Shown: positions 43,860 to 52,824 of the stretch, in pieces | Layout of the letters: each line of letters starts with the position of its first letter | How positions within the stretch are numbered: position 1 is the stretch's first letter | Assembly (NCBI RefSeq): GCF_001509835.1 | Contig: NZ_JXTJ01000004.1 | Coordinates: 372,001 to 436,000 of the forward strand | Length of the DNA: 64,000 bases | Origin: Allobosea sp. WAO | GTDB taxonomy: Bacteria > Pseudomonadota > Alphaproteobacteria > Rhizobiales > Beijerinckiaceae | Direction: 5' to 3' | Notes under the pieces: generated by a model | Database searches by the model: none | Told to the model about the DNA's origin: nothing | Seen by the model: the letters and a program-made list of their open reading frames with translations, nothing else | Translations under genes and position numbers: made by a program

Positions 43860-44660
43860 TCAGAGCGCAACGTCGCGATTGACGTTCTTGTAAAGCAGGT
43901 AGCAGGCGTCGCTGTAGCCGGTCGGGTAAAACTGCTGCGGGCAGAAGCCGCCCATCCAGATGAAATCCTGCGCCCAGATTTCGTGCCAATCCTGTCCGAG
44001 CAGGTAGAGCCCCTGCCCTTCCAGCATATAGAGGCCATGCTCCATCACATGGGTTTCGACGGCGGGGAAGCAGACGCCCGGCTTGAACCACATCAGGTTC
44101 ATCTCGAAATCGAAGCGCATGTCGCCATAGGGCAGCAGGAACTGGAAGCCTCGCCCTTCCATGCCCGTATGGTTCGTCATCGGCACGGCGTCCTGATGCG
44201 ACAGGATCGGCTCCGGTGGCGTCAGGCCGGGCGCAGGCTCATACCGCTTGCGCAGCGTCAGGACGCGCGCCGTCTCGGCCGTCTCGTTGCGCAAGGTGAA
44301 TGGTGTGCCGGGCGGCAGATAGGAGAAGCCGCCGGCCGTAAGCCGCTTCGGCGCGTCGTCTCCGATGCCGAACGTCACTTCTCCTATCAGCACATAAAAG
44401 AAGTGCTGGATGCCCGCCTCCCGGAACGGAGCCGCGTTTCCGCCTCCGGGCGCCACCTCGAGAACGTACTGGGCGAAACCGGCCCCGAGCACCGGAGCTG
44501 CGAGGACACGCGCGATCGTTCCCTCATACTGCGGCAGGCGGCTGACCAGCACGCCCTCCGGCGGCATGAAGGCGTAGTTTCGCCGAACGACGCCACGATT
44601 ATGGCCAATCGCTCCTGCCGGAACACGACCGGCAGCAGCCGGAAATTCACGCTGTTTCAT
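43860..44660 (-). CDS. (S)-ureidoglycine aminohydrolase-like bicupin protein (AllE/YlbA family)
   Basis: A 266-aa bicupin. The C-terminal cupin has the AllE signature: EMNLMWFKPG, VETHVMEHGLYMLEGQG, QDWHEIWAQDFIWMG and CPQQFYPTG, covering the Mn ligands. Genuine AllE releases ammonia from ureidoglycine in allantoin breakdown. No allantoinase, allantoicase or ureidoglycolate gene is in the window, so the substrate here may differ. ATG 44660 has AGGAG at 6 nt; it lies 17 codons inside the longest frame. Confidence 0.87.
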   Translation of the reverse strand: MKQREFPAAAGRVPAGAIGHNRGVVRRNYAFMPPEGVLVSRLPQYEGTIARVLAAPVLGAGFAQYVLEVAPGGGNAAPFREAGIQHFFYVLIGEVTFGIGDDAPKRLTAGGFSYLPPGTPFTLRNETAETARVLTLRKRYEPAPGLTPPEPILSHQDAVPMTNHTGMEGRGFQFLLPYGDMRFDFEMNLMWFKPGVCFPAVETHVMEHGLYMLEGQGLYLLGQDWHEIWAQDFIWMGGFCPQQFYPTGYSDACYLLYKNVNRDVAL

Positions 44661-44751
44661 CGCGACTCCTGACATTCGACAGGCCTGCATATCACCTAAG
44701 CCTGACAAGGCGGGCCCTGATCACGACGGAGAGGTGAGGCCTGCCGCTCGA

Positions 44752-46017
44752 TCAGATCACGCTGCGAACACATTGCCCGATAAGGCGCGCCACGAGCTCC
44801 CCTGCTTCGACATGGGGCATATGCCCGACGCCCTTAAGCCTGTGGCAGGCGACATGGCCCGGCAGATCGTTCTGGTGCGCATGCGGGATGATGCCGTCGG
44901 CGCTGCCCCAGATAACCTTGAGCGGCCCGGAGAAGCGGCCAAGGTCGCCGGCGATCCGGATCGCTTGCGTTCCGTCCGGGAAGAGCGTCTGGGCGACTTC
45001 GGCCTGGGCCGCTCCGACGCCGCAGCGTTCGCGCTCGCGCAGCACGGCCTGAGCGTAGCCGCGCGGCAGCGTTGCGGCGTCGCCGACGAGGCGGTCGAGC
45101 CAGGGCTGCAGGCCTTCCGGGGTACGGGCCGTGAGGAAGCCGGCCAGGAAAGCTCCGTCGATCTCCGGGCCTAGGCCGGCCGGGGCGATCAGGGTGAGCG
45201 AGCGGACACGGACAGAGAGATTGCCCGACAGAACCGCCGCGACGGCGCCGCCGAGCGAATGCCCGACGAGGTCGCACTCGCTCGCGCCGCTGGCTTCGAT
45301 CTGTTCGAGAACGGCTTCGGCGAGACCGTCCAGCGAGGGCTTCGACAGGGCCGCGGTGCGGCCATGGCCCGGCAGTTCCGGGGTCAGTACCTGGCGGACG
45401 CCATCGAGATGCGGCCGGAGCATGTTCCAGGCGGCGGCATTGGCGCCGAAGCCGTGGATCAGGACGAGCGGCGCGGCGGTCGTCGCCGGCATCGCGGAAG
45501 CCGGCCGGGCTGGCGGCGCAATCGCGGCAGCCGGAACCGGCGCGCACTCGCGCAAGGCCCGCTCCACGTCGCGGCTCTTGATCCGCCCGCCCGGCCCGCT
45601 ACCGGTCAGCTCCGCCGGATCGAGCCCAGCCTGGCGTGCAAGGCGGCGTGCCAGAGGCGAGATGCTGATGCGCCGGCCGACCTCGCCGCTGACCACGATA
45701 GCGGGCATTTCCGGCGTTGCCGGAGCCGGCAGCGGGACTTCGACCATTGTCACGGCCTGCGGTGCCGATGCCGGAAGGCTGTCGGCGATACGGCCGAGCA
45801 CGGCGCCGATGCCGACCTCCGCGCCTTCCGGAGCCAGGATCTCGGCGAGCACGCCGTCGCGCTCGGCCTCGATCTCGGTCGCGGCCTTGGCGGTCTCGAC
45901 GACGACGACAACCTCGCCGACCTTGACGGGCTCGCCGAGCTTGGCCGACCAGGAGACGACGGTCGCGCTTTCCATGTATTCGCCGGCGCCGCCGGCGAGC
46001 GTGATGTCACCCGACAT
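44752..46017 (-). CDS. E2 component: lipoyl domain, E3-binding domain and alpha/beta hydrolase (AcoC-like)
   Basis: A 421-aa protein. The lipoyl domain (residues ~5-80) carries the lipoylated Lys in VVETAKAATEIEAERDG (canonical ETDKA); a Pro/Ala linker and an E3-binding domain follow (ISPLARRLARQAGLD, GPGGRIKSRDV). The C-terminal ~250 residues are an alpha/beta hydrolase with nucleophile motif GHSLGG and a late GHMPH, rather than the CoA acetyltransferase domain. This layout is that of acetoin dehydrogenase AcoC. ATG 46017 is preferred to GTG 46023 because GAGGAG lies 5 nt upstream. E1 genes lie just upstream; no E3 is in the window. Confidence 0.9.
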   Translation of the reverse strand: MSGDITLAGGAGEYMESATVVSWSAKLGEPVKVGEVVVVVETAKAATEIEAERDGVLAEILAPEGAEVGIGAVLGRIADSLPASAPQAVTMVEVPLPAPATPEMPAIVVSGEVGRRISISPLARRLARQAGLDPAELTGSGPGGRIKSRDVERALRECAPVPAAAIAPPARPASAMPATTAAPLVLIHGFGANAAAWNMLRPHLDGVRQVLTPELPGHGRTAALSKPSLDGLAEAVLEQIEASGASECDLVGHSLGGAVAAVLSGNLSVRVRSLTLIAPAGLGPEIDGAFLAGFLTARTPEGLQPWLDRLVGDAATLPRGYAQAVLRERERCGVGAAQAEVAQTLFPDGTQAIRIAGDLGRFSGPLKVIWGSADGIIPHAHQNDLPGHVACHRLKGVGHMPHVEAGELVARLIGQCVRSVI

Positions 46018-46026
46018 ATCCACTCC

Positions 46027-47001
46027 TCAGGCCAGCGCCCGGCGTGCCGCCGCCGCGATCTTGGCGGCATCGGGCAGGACGGTGCTTTCCAGCGGCTCGC
46101 TGTAGGGAATCGGGATGTCGTGGGTCGCGACGCGCTCGACCGGGGCATCGAGATCGTCGAAGCAGCTTTCCATGATCGTCGCGCTGAGCTCGGCAGCATA
46201 GCCGCAGAAGCGCCAGCCCTCGTTGACCACGACGGCGTGGTGCGTCCTGGCGATCGAGGCCCGGATCGTGTCGCGGTCGAGCGGGCGCAGCGTGCGCAGG
46301 TCGACGACCTCGGCCGAGATGCCTTCCTTCGCCAGTTCCTCGGCCGCCTTTAGGGCGTCGACCACCATCTTCGAGGACGCGATGATCGAGACATCCGTGC
46401 CGGCGCGGGCAATGCGCGCCTTGCCAATCTCGACGAGATGTTCGCCGTCAGGCACCTCGTCACGGGTGTTGTAGAGCAGCTTGTGCTCGAGGAAGACCAC
46501 CGGATGGTCGTCGCGGATCGCCGCCTTGAGCAGCCCCTTGGCGTCGGCCGCCGTCGCCGGCGCCACGACCTTGATGCCGGGGATGTGCGCGACCAGCGCG
46601 TCGAGGCTCTTGGAATGCTGCGCCCCGGCGCCGGCGCCGCCGCCGCCCTGCGTGCGCAGCACGAAGGGCATCGTGACCTGCCCGTTCCAGATGTAGTTGT
46701 AGATCGAGGCCTGGTTCATCAGCGCATCGACGCTGAGCGGCAGGAAGTCGGCATACATGATCTCGAGCACCGGCCTAGTGCCGGCCATCGCCGCCGTCAC
46801 CGCCATCGCGGTCAGCGTCTGCTCGGAGATCGGCGTATCGCGAACGCGCTCCGGCCCGAACTCCTCCATCAAATCCTTGGAGACCTTGAAGACGCCGCCA
46901 TAGACGGCGATGTCCTCGCCCATCAGCCAGACGGATGGATCGCGCTGCATCTCCTCGCGCAGAGCCGCACGCAGCGCCTCGGCATAACGCATCATCGCCA
47001 T
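46027..47001 (-). CDS. Thiamine-diphosphate-dependent 2-oxoacid/acetoin dehydrogenase E1 beta subunit
   Basis: A 324-aa subunit with the usual E1 beta order: MGEDIAVYGGVFKVSKDL, RVRDTPISEQ, GTRPVLEIMYADF, RTQGGGGAGAGAQHSKS and the C-terminal transketolase half starting VVDLRTLRPLDRDT. It pairs with the E1 alpha gene 2 nt upstream to bind TPP and decarboxylate a 2-oxo acid or cleave acetoin. ATG 47001 follows a GGGAG ribosome site; the frame is open further upstream over E1 alpha and is not used. Confidence 0.93.
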   Translation of the reverse strand: MAMMRYAEALRAALREEMQRDPSVWLMGEDIAVYGGVFKVSKDLMEEFGPERVRDTPISEQTLTAMAVTAAMAGTRPVLEIMYADFLPLSVDALMNQASIYNYIWNGQVTMPFVLRTQGGGGAGAGAQHSKSLDALVAHIPGIKVVAPATAADAKGLLKAAIRDDHPVVFLEHKLLYNTRDEVPDGEHLVEIGKARIARAGTDVSIIASSKMVVDALKAAEELAKEGISAEVVDLRTLRPLDRDTIRASIARTHHAVVVNEGWRFCGYAAELSATIMESCFDDLDAPVERVATHDIPIPYSEPLESTVLPDAAKIAAAARRALA

Positions 47002-47003
47002 GG

Positions 47004-47990
47004 TCAAGCTCCCGCGACGGTGTAGGGCGCGCTCGGCGCATGGTCGGTGAAGGTGGGTAGCGGATCGCTCAAGGCGCGCTCTACCGCGGCATCGACCTCG
47101 GCACGCGCTTCCGCGGCGATCGCGTCGAGACGCTCGGCCGCGATGCTGTCGGCCAGCACGGCGCGCGCCAGCACGATCGGGTCGCGCTCGCGCCAGGTGG
47201 CGAGGTCCTCGTTCTTCTGGTAGCCGCCGACATCGCTCGTCGAGAAGCCGACCATGCGATAGGTCTTGGCCTCGACCAGAGATGGCCCCTCGCCGCGCCG
47301 TGCCAGCTCGACGGCGGCGCCGACGGCGCGGTGGACGGCGATCACGTCGTTGCCGTCGACGATCTCGCTCGGCATGCCGTAGCCCGCCGCACGTACCGAA
47401 AGGTCGGGCACAGAGGACTGCGTCGAGTGATGCGCGGTCAGCCCGTACTGGTTGTGCTCGAGCACGAAGACGACGGGCAATTTCCACAGCGCCGCTATGT
47501 TCATCGATTCGTGGCAGATGCCGGTCTGCGCGGCGCCGTCGCCGAAGATGCACATGGCGACGCGCTGGCCGCCATCGGCCCGGTTCTTCATCTGCAGCGA
47601 GACGGCAAAGCCCGTCGCCGCCGGAATGCCGCCGCCGACAATGGCGTTGCCGCCGAGCAGGCCCTTCTGCATGTCGGCGATCAGCATGTGCCCGGCGCGG
47701 CCGGCGCAGGCGCCGGTGACGCGGCCGAGGATCTCGGCGACGATCGGATGCATGCCGACACCCTTGCCGACATAATGCGCGTGGCCGCGATGGGTGCTGG
47801 TCAGCAGGTCCTCATCGTCGAGCATCGCGGTCGCGCCGATGCCGACCGCCTCCTGGCCGTCGCAGCGATGGATCGGCCCGCGCGTCTTGCCGGCCTTGTG
47901 CAGTTCGCCGAGCCGCTCCTCGAGATGGCGAACCGCCACCATGCGTCGCAGCATCTCGAGCTGCTCCTCGACAGTCGGTGAGTTCTTCAT
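47004..47990 (-). CDS. Thiamine-diphosphate-dependent 2-oxoacid/acetoin dehydrogenase E1 alpha subunit
   Basis: A 328-aa subunit. The TPP-binding motif begins FGDGAAQTGICHESMNIAALW (GDG, then an Asn) and the substrate-side residues lie in HRGHAHYVGKG. Lack of the phosphorylation-type loop is normal for bacterial enzymes. I start at ATG 47990 (MKNSPTVEEQLEM), where family similarity begins; the 83 upstream codons are Arg/Pro-rich. The E2 is AcoC-type, so acetoin or a related dione is the likely substrate, but pyruvate cannot be ruled out. Confidence 0.92.
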   Translation of the reverse strand: MKNSPTVEEQLEMLRRMVAVRHLEERLGELHKAGKTRGPIHRCDGQEAVGIGATAMLDDEDLLTSTHRGHAHYVGKGVGMHPIVAEILGRVTGACAGRAGHMLIADMQKGLLGGNAIVGGGIPAATGFAVSLQMKNRADGGQRVAMCIFGDGAAQTGICHESMNIAALWKLPVVFVLEHNQYGLTAHHSTQSSVPDLSVRAAGYGMPSEIVDGNDVIAVHRAVGAAVELARRGEGPSLVEAKTYRMVGFSTSDVGGYQKNEDLATWRERDPIVLARAVLADSIAAERLDAIAAEARAEVDAAVERALSDPLPTFTDHAPSAPYTVAGA

Positions 47991-48250
47991 CGCCAGCCTT
48001 CTCCCCGCGTCGCGCACCATCGCCCGCTCTCGAGCAAGCAAGCGCGGCTCCGACGCCATGCCTTTTGCCGACAGGGACCCTAGCGCAGTCGTCGGCGCAG
48101 CGCTATAAGTGTCTACACAAGATAATGCAGTCTTGCAGCGAGCGGCAAAACCGGCGCGCGGCGGCAGGCGGCCATGCCCGATCGCGAGCAGCGGCGGGCG
48201 TTGCCATCGGACAGAACGGGCGGCTTTCCGCCGGAACATGGAGAAGGACG
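47991..48250. promoter_or_regulatory. Divergent intergenic region with GTGTCTACAC dyad
   Basis: Separates the minus-strand dehydrogenase genes from the plus-strand block. GTGT-CT-ACAC (48109-48118) is flanked by TATAAG and GATAAT, the most promoter-like AT content here. GntR/FCD regulators bind short GT/AC dyads, and such a regulator is encoded at 52,962, so this is a candidate operator (inference). Confidence 0.3.
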
Positions 48251-48574
48251 ATGATCTTCGACCACCGCGTCTATACGGCCCGCCCGAACCGCCTGAACGA
48301 CTTCCTGAAGCTCTATGAGGATGTCGGACTGCCCATGCAGCGCCAGTATCTCGGCGAGCCCTTCGGCTTCTTCCAGACCCATATCGGCGACCTCAGCCGG
48401 GTCGTGCATCTCTGGAAGTACGACAGCCTGGCCGATCGCGAGGCGCGCCGTGACGCCATGGAGGCCGATCCGGCCTGGCAGGCCTATCGCCGCCAGGTGG
48501 TCGAGGCCGATCCACTGCTCGACATGCGCAACCAGATCCTCAAGCCGGTCTCGTTCTTCAACCCGAAGGGCTGA
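48251..48574 (+). CDS. NIPSNAP family protein
   Basis: A 107-aa single-domain NIPSNAP protein (dimeric alpha-beta barrel): IFDHRVYTARPNRLNDFLKLYE and VVHLWKYDSLADREARR are typical. Small NIPSNAP proteins often lie in bacterial catabolic operons, without a fixed reaction assigned. ATG 48251 follows GAGAAGGA; the frame is open upstream but without similarity. It starts the second plus-strand block. Confidence 0.88.
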   Translation: MIFDHRVYTARPNRLNDFLKLYEDVGLPMQRQYLGEPFGFFQTHIGDLSRVVHLWKYDSLADREARRDAMEADPAWQAYRRQVVEADPLLDMRNQILKPVSFFNPKG

Positions 48575-48603
48575 ACCAGCCCGCTCCGCGCCGGACGCCA
48601 TTC

Positions 48604-49491
48604 ATGAAACTCGACTTTCACATCGGCGACACGCGCTGGCGGATCGCCTGTGATACCGCCCGGGCGCCGCGAACCCTCGCGGCGCTCAGCGCGACGCTGC
48701 CGGCGGCACTGCAACTGCACACGCCGAAGATCGCCGGCCAGCACATCTACTGGCACGCGCCCTTCGTCGAGGACGCCGAGGGCGGCGTCGATGTGATGGA
48801 GGCACAACCGGGCGCCTTCCTGTACTGGCCAGCCCGGCAATTCCTCGAGCTGATCTTTGCGCCGCTCCAGGCCGAGACGGCCGAGGTGACGCTGCTCGGC
48901 CGGATCGAGGGCGGCTTGCCGGAACTGCAGGCGCTAGGCCTGAAGCTGCGCGAGCAGCACGGGCGCCGGCTGTTCGCCGGCAGCCTGAGGCCTACCGAAA
49001 CCGCCCCGCAGGCGGCCGCGCCTGCCTCACCTTTGCCGGCTGATCTCGTTGCCCTCAGGCAAAGGCTCTGGGACGCCTCGCCGGCCGATATCGAGAGCCT
49101 GCTGGCCTCGCGCGCGACCATGCACCCGGCCGGGCCGCTCTTCCTCGCCGAATCAGAGGCTCGCATCCTGCACGAGTTGCTCTGGTGGGTGCGCGGCGGC
49201 CTCTCCCGGGAAGAGCCGCAGATCTCGCGCCGCATCGCCGCCCTGGCCTGCAACAAGGCCGGAACGAGGCTGCGCGACTTCTGCCATCTCGGCGAAAGCG
49301 CGGCTGGGATCTTCGCCCTGGAGGCAGCGTTTGGCCGCGAGGAGCTTCCGCTCGCCGAACTGACAGACGAAGCGATCCTCTGCGCCGGCCGGCTGGCGGC
49401 CTGGCTCGATCTGCGCATTCCGTGGTCGGCGGTAAACGAGGCCGCGAGATCGGCCCTCGACAAGGCCGGCGCCGAGGCGAGCGCGTCATGA
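48604..49491 (+). CDS. DUF3830-like (cyclophilin-fold) protein with a C-terminal helical domain
   Basis: A 295-aa protein. The first ~130 residues resemble DUF3830, a cyclophilin-like small beta domain: the ALSATLPAALQLHTPKIAGQ region, a PGAFLYWP strand, and GRIEGGL. The rest (~145-295) is helical with a RISRRIAALACNKAG-like stretch and no family I recognise. It overlaps the next gene by 4 nt (ATGA), so it belongs to the same operon. DUF3830 proteins commonly neighbour transport and amidohydrolase genes, with no known reaction. Confidence 0.65.
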   Translation: MKLDFHIGDTRWRIACDTARAPRTLAALSATLPAALQLHTPKIAGQHIYWHAPFVEDAEGGVDVMEAQPGAFLYWPARQFLELIFAPLQAETAEVTLLGRIEGGLPELQALGLKLREQHGRRLFAGSLRPTETAPQAAAPASPLPADLVALRQRLWDASPADIESLLASRATMHPAGPLFLAESEARILHELLWWVRGGLSREEPQISRRIAALACNKAGTRLRDFCHLGESAAGIFALEAAFGREELPLAELTDEAILCAGRLAAWLDLRIPWSAVNEAARSALDKAGAEASAS

Positions 49492-50318
49492 ACACCGCAC
49501 TCGCCTCCCTCCCCGATGGTGGGGCCCTCGCCTACACGGTCCGCGGCGAAGGCCCGGCGCTCGTGCTGATCTCAGGACTGGGCGGGCTGGCCTCGTTCTG
49601 GAGCGCGTTCGCTGAGGTCTGCGCCCCGTATTTCCGGGTCGTCACTTACGACCATCGCGGCGTCGGCCGCTCCTCGCCGCTGGAAGGGCCGACCAGCATC
49701 ACCGCGATGCGCGAGGACCTGATCGGCCTGCTCGACCATCTCGGCATCGCCAGTGCCGCCATCCTCGGCCATTCGACCGGTGGCGCGATCGCGCAGAGCC
49801 TGGCGCTTTCGCACCCTGGGCGCGTCTCGCGGCTGGTGCTGTCGGCGACCTTTGCCCGCCCCTGCGCCTATATGCGCCGGCTCTTCGCCGGGCGGATCGA
49901 ACTGCTCGACCAGCTCGGCATCGACGCCTATCGCCGCCATGCGGTAACGCTGCTCAACGCCCCCTACTGGCTCGACGCGAACGACGCCATCGTCGACGCC
50001 GAGCTTCAGGCAGCCGCGGCGCGCTCGAAGCCGACCGATGCGGCGGTGGTGCGCGAACGCATGCTCGCCGTGCTCGGTCATGACGCGCAGGACCAGCTGG
50101 CGCAGATCGCCGCCTCGACGCGCGTCGTGGTCGCCGCCGACGACATCGTCACGCCCGCCTATCTGTCGCAGCGCCTCGCCGACGCGATCCCACAGGCCGA
50201 GCTGCGACTGCTGCCGCGCGGCGGCCATTACGCGATGCGTGCCGAACCCGCGCTCTACCGCGAGGCGGTGCTGGATTTCCTGCGCGACGGGCTCCCCGCC
50301 GCCGAGACGAGGACATGA
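49488..50318 (+). CDS. Alpha/beta hydrolase
   Basis: A 276-aa alpha/beta hydrolase fold protein. The oxyanion region is SGLGG, the DHRGVGRSS strand follows, the nucleophile elbow is GHSTGG, the acid lies in AADDIVTP and the His in RGGHYAM. It resembles 3-oxoadipate enol-lactonase and related C-C or ester hydrolases; the substrate is open. ATG 49488 overlaps the DUF3830-like stop and its own stop overlaps the next start, so expression is coupled on both sides. Confidence 0.88.
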   Translation: MNTALASLPDGGALAYTVRGEGPALVLISGLGGLASFWSAFAEVCAPYFRVVTYDHRGVGRSSPLEGPTSITAMREDLIGLLDHLGIASAAILGHSTGGAIAQSLALSHPGRVSRLVLSATFARPCAYMRRLFAGRIELLDQLGIDAYRRHAVTLLNAPYWLDANDAIVDAELQAAAARSKPTDAAVVRERMLAVLGHDAQDQLAQIAASTRVVVAADDIVTPAYLSQRLADAIPQAELRLLPRGGHYAMRAEPALYREAVLDFLRDGLPAAETRT

Positions 50319-51256
50319 CCATGGACATCACCCCTGAGCGCGGGCCGATCGGCGTCGTCGGGCTCGGCACGATCGGCCAGCGCTGGGCGGCGACCTTCGC
50401 CCATCACGGCTACGAGGTCTCCTGCTACGATCCCGATCCGGAGCGCTGGCAGGCTTTCCAGGCACTGCACCCGGCGCTGATCGACGATCTCGAGCGGCTG
50501 GCGCCGGCGCGGGTCGCGCGCGGTCCCATCCGCTTCTCCAGCGATCTCGGCAAGGCCCTCTCCGGTGCCGCCTTCATCCAGGAATCCGGCCCCGAGCGCC
50601 TCGACCTCAAGCAGGACCTGCTCGCTGCGATCGAGCGGCATGTCGGCGAGGATGTGGTGATCGCCTCCTCATCCTCGGCACTGCTGGTCTCGGAGATGCA
50701 GGCGAAATGCGCCCGGCCGCAACGCGTCGTTCTCGCCCACCCGTTCAACCCGGTCCATCTGATGCCACTGGTCGAGATCGTCGGCGGCCGCGACACGGCG
50801 CCCGAGGTGGTGGAGCAGACCCGCGCCTTCTACGAAGCGCTCGGCAAGAAGCCGGCCGTGTTGCGCAAGGAGGTCACCGGCCATCTGGCGCTGCGCCTGA
50901 TGGGCGCGATGTGGCGCGAGGCGATCGCGCTGGTCGAGAGCGGCGTCGCCAGCGCCGAGGACGTCGACCGCGCCTTCTGCTACGGCCCCGGCCCGAAATG
51001 GACCCTGCAGGGCTCGTTCATCTCGAACCACCTCAACGCCGATGGTATCGAGTCCTTCCTGACCAAATACGGCAAGACCTATCAGGACATCTGGGACGAT
51101 CTCGGCGACGCGAAGCTGCAGCCGGAGACGATCACGCGCGTCTCGCGCGAGGTTCGCGAAGCGATCGGCGAACGCAGCGACGCCGAATTGCGCAACCAGC
51201 GCGATGCCGGCCTCGTCGACCTGCTGCGCGTGATGACGCAGCGCGCCGCCCTCTGA
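50315..51256 (+). CDS. 3-hydroxyacyl-CoA dehydrogenase family NAD-dependent dehydrogenase
   Basis: A 313-aa enzyme with the Rossmann start IGVVGLGTIGQRWAA (GxGxxG), the catalytic His in LAHPFNPVHLMPLVEIVGG and the C-terminal helical domain. Single-domain members of this size include L-carnitine dehydrogenase, L-gulonate 3-dehydrogenase and 3-hydroxybutyryl-CoA dehydrogenase. The NPVHLMPLVE form is shared by carnitine and gulonate dehydrogenases, so a free hydroxyacid rather than a CoA ester is quite possible. Overlaps the hydrolase gene by 4 nt. Confidence 0.88.
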   Translation: MTMDITPERGPIGVVGLGTIGQRWAATFAHHGYEVSCYDPDPERWQAFQALHPALIDDLERLAPARVARGPIRFSSDLGKALSGAAFIQESGPERLDLKQDLLAAIERHVGEDVVIASSSSALLVSEMQAKCARPQRVVLAHPFNPVHLMPLVEIVGGRDTAPEVVEQTRAFYEALGKKPAVLRKEVTGHLALRLMGAMWREAIALVESGVASAEDVDRAFCYGPGPKWTLQGSFISNHLNADGIESFLTKYGKTYQDIWDDLGDAKLQPETITRVSREVREAIGERSDAELRNQRDAGLVDLLRVMTQRAAL

Positions 51257-51278
51257 TGACCGCAACGGGAGCCCCCGC

Positions 51279-52031
51279 ATGGCCACGCAATTCGCCTACC
51301 GCACAGCGCTCGTTACCGGCGCCTCGCGCGGCATCGGAGCCGCGATCTGCCGCCGACTGACCGGGCTCGGCATGACCGTCTACGGCGTCGCCCGCAGCCG
51401 CGAGGCGCTCGACGGCGTCGTTGACGAACTCGGCGTCGTACCCGTCGTCGCCGATGTGCGTGACGCCGACGCCATCGTCGCCGGCCTGGCCGGCGCCGAG
51501 ATCGACGTTCTCGTCAACAATGCCGGCATGGTCGCGACGGTGAAGCCGCTCTACGAACAGAGCGCCGAGGAAATCGCCGAGACGATCGCGGTCAACCTGA
51601 CCGCGCCGATGCTCCTCATGCGGGCCCTGCTGTCAGGCATGGTCGCGCGCCGGCGTGGCCATGTCGTCAACATCACCACCACGGCTGCGCGCGGCGTGCT
51701 CGCCGGAACCTCGGCCTATGGCGGCGCCAAGGCCGGCCTGTCCCATGCCTGCCGCTCGCTGCGCTACGATCTCGCCGGCAGCAATGTGCGGATCACCGAC
51801 CTGGCTCCGGGACGCGTCGAGACCGAGATTTATCTGCGCGCCTTCGGCGGCGACCGCGGCAAGCTGCACGACACGATGTACGGCAATGTCCGGGCCTTGC
51901 AGCCGCAGGACATCGCCGAGACGATCGCCGCCGTGCTCAGCCTGCCGCAGCATGTCGACGTCACCGAGATCGAGATCTCGCCGACCGACCAGGCCGTAGG
52001 CGGCCATGTCTTCAAGTCCGTGCAGGGCTGA
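51279..52031 (+). CDS. Short-chain dehydrogenase/reductase (SDR)
   Basis: A 250-aa classical SDR: TGASRGIG cofactor loop, NNAGMV, catalytic Ser/Thr in NITTTAARG and YGGAKAG (YxxxK). It reduces or oxidises a hydroxyl/keto group; the substrate is unknown. The end is convergent with the P5C-reductase-like gene, 13 nt away. GGGAG precedes ATG 51279. Confidence 0.9.
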   Translation: MATQFAYRTALVTGASRGIGAAICRRLTGLGMTVYGVARSREALDGVVDELGVVPVVADVRDADAIVAGLAGAEIDVLVNNAGMVATVKPLYEQSAEEIAETIAVNLTAPMLLMRALLSGMVARRRGHVVNITTTAARGVLAGTSAYGGAKAGLSHACRSLRYDLAGSNVRITDLAPGRVETEIYLRAFGGDRGKLHDTMYGNVRALQPQDIAETIAAVLSLPQHVDVTEIEISPTDQAVGGHVFKSVQG

Positions 52032-52044
52032 GCCGCCAAAGCGC

Positions 52045-52824
52045 TCAGGCGCCCCGGTCGACCGGGGCGCCGTCGGTCAGCTTCGCCAGCACGGCGTCGC
52101 AGGCCAGCTTCCAGCTCGCCCCGACATTCTCGGCCGCGAGCACCTCCAATCCGCACTCGGTGATCCCGCCCGGCGTCACCAGGCTCTGCAGCAGCGCCTC
52201 GCCCGTCTCAGGCCGCTCGGCGATCATCCGCCCCGCGGCGACGAAGGTCTCGGCCGCCAGCCGCCTTGCCGCGTCGGGCTGCATGCCGTGCGCGACGGAC
52301 CAGTCGCTGCCGAGGCCGATCAGCATCTGCGCCCAGCCATAGATCGCGGCACTGACGGTCGCGGTCTCGAACTCGGCCTCGTGCGAGAGTGGAATCACCG
52401 AGCCGAGCCGCCCCAGCAGCGGCCGGAGCTCCGGCAGGTCGGGATAGACCGTCGTCGGGCTCGCCCCGAGCGAGGAGGCGGTGAGCGGCATGATCCGCAC
52501 GACCTCCGCCGGCGCCGCGGCCGCCCGGAGCTCCTTCAGCGGCACGCCGGCGCAGGCCGAGATCAGGATCTGTCCGGGACGCCAGCCGAGACCGCTAACC
52601 GCCGCGACGGCATCGCGGGGACGTGTCGCCAGCAGGACGATATCGGCCGCGGCCACCAACTGCAGATTGTCGGTTGCGAGGTCGATTCCATGTCGCGCCG
52701 CCAGCTTCGGGCCATAGCCGCGCGAGGACAGTATGAGTTCCGATGCCGGCTGCCCGCTGCGCAGGAGACCGGTGATGATCTCCTCCGCGAGATGGCCCAC
52801 GCCGAGAAAGCCTATTTTGGTCAT
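52045..52824 (-). CDS. Pyrroline-5-carboxylate reductase-like protein
   Basis: A 259-aa P5CR-family protein: MTKIGFLGVGHLAEEIITGL gives the NADP fold (GxGxxAE), ACAGVPLKEL and RIMPLTASSLGASPT match the central ProC motifs, and VTPGGITECGLEVL is the late substrate loop. The third motif diverges from proline-making ProC (which reads VTSPGGTT), so a different imine or keto substrate is plausible. It is the only minus-strand gene within the block and is divergent from the GntR regulator, with a 137-nt shared upstream region. Confidence 0.8.
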   Translation of the reverse strand: MTKIGFLGVGHLAEEIITGLLRSGQPASELILSSRGYGPKLAARHGIDLATDNLQLVAAADIVLLATRPRDAVAAVSGLGWRPGQILISACAGVPLKELRAAAAPAEVVRIMPLTASSLGASPTTVYPDLPELRPLLGRLGSVIPLSHEAEFETATVSAAIYGWAQMLIGLGSDWSVAHGMQPDAARRLAAETFVAAGRMIAERPETGEALLQSLVTPGGITECGLEVLAAENVGASWKLACDAVLAKLTDGAPVDRGA

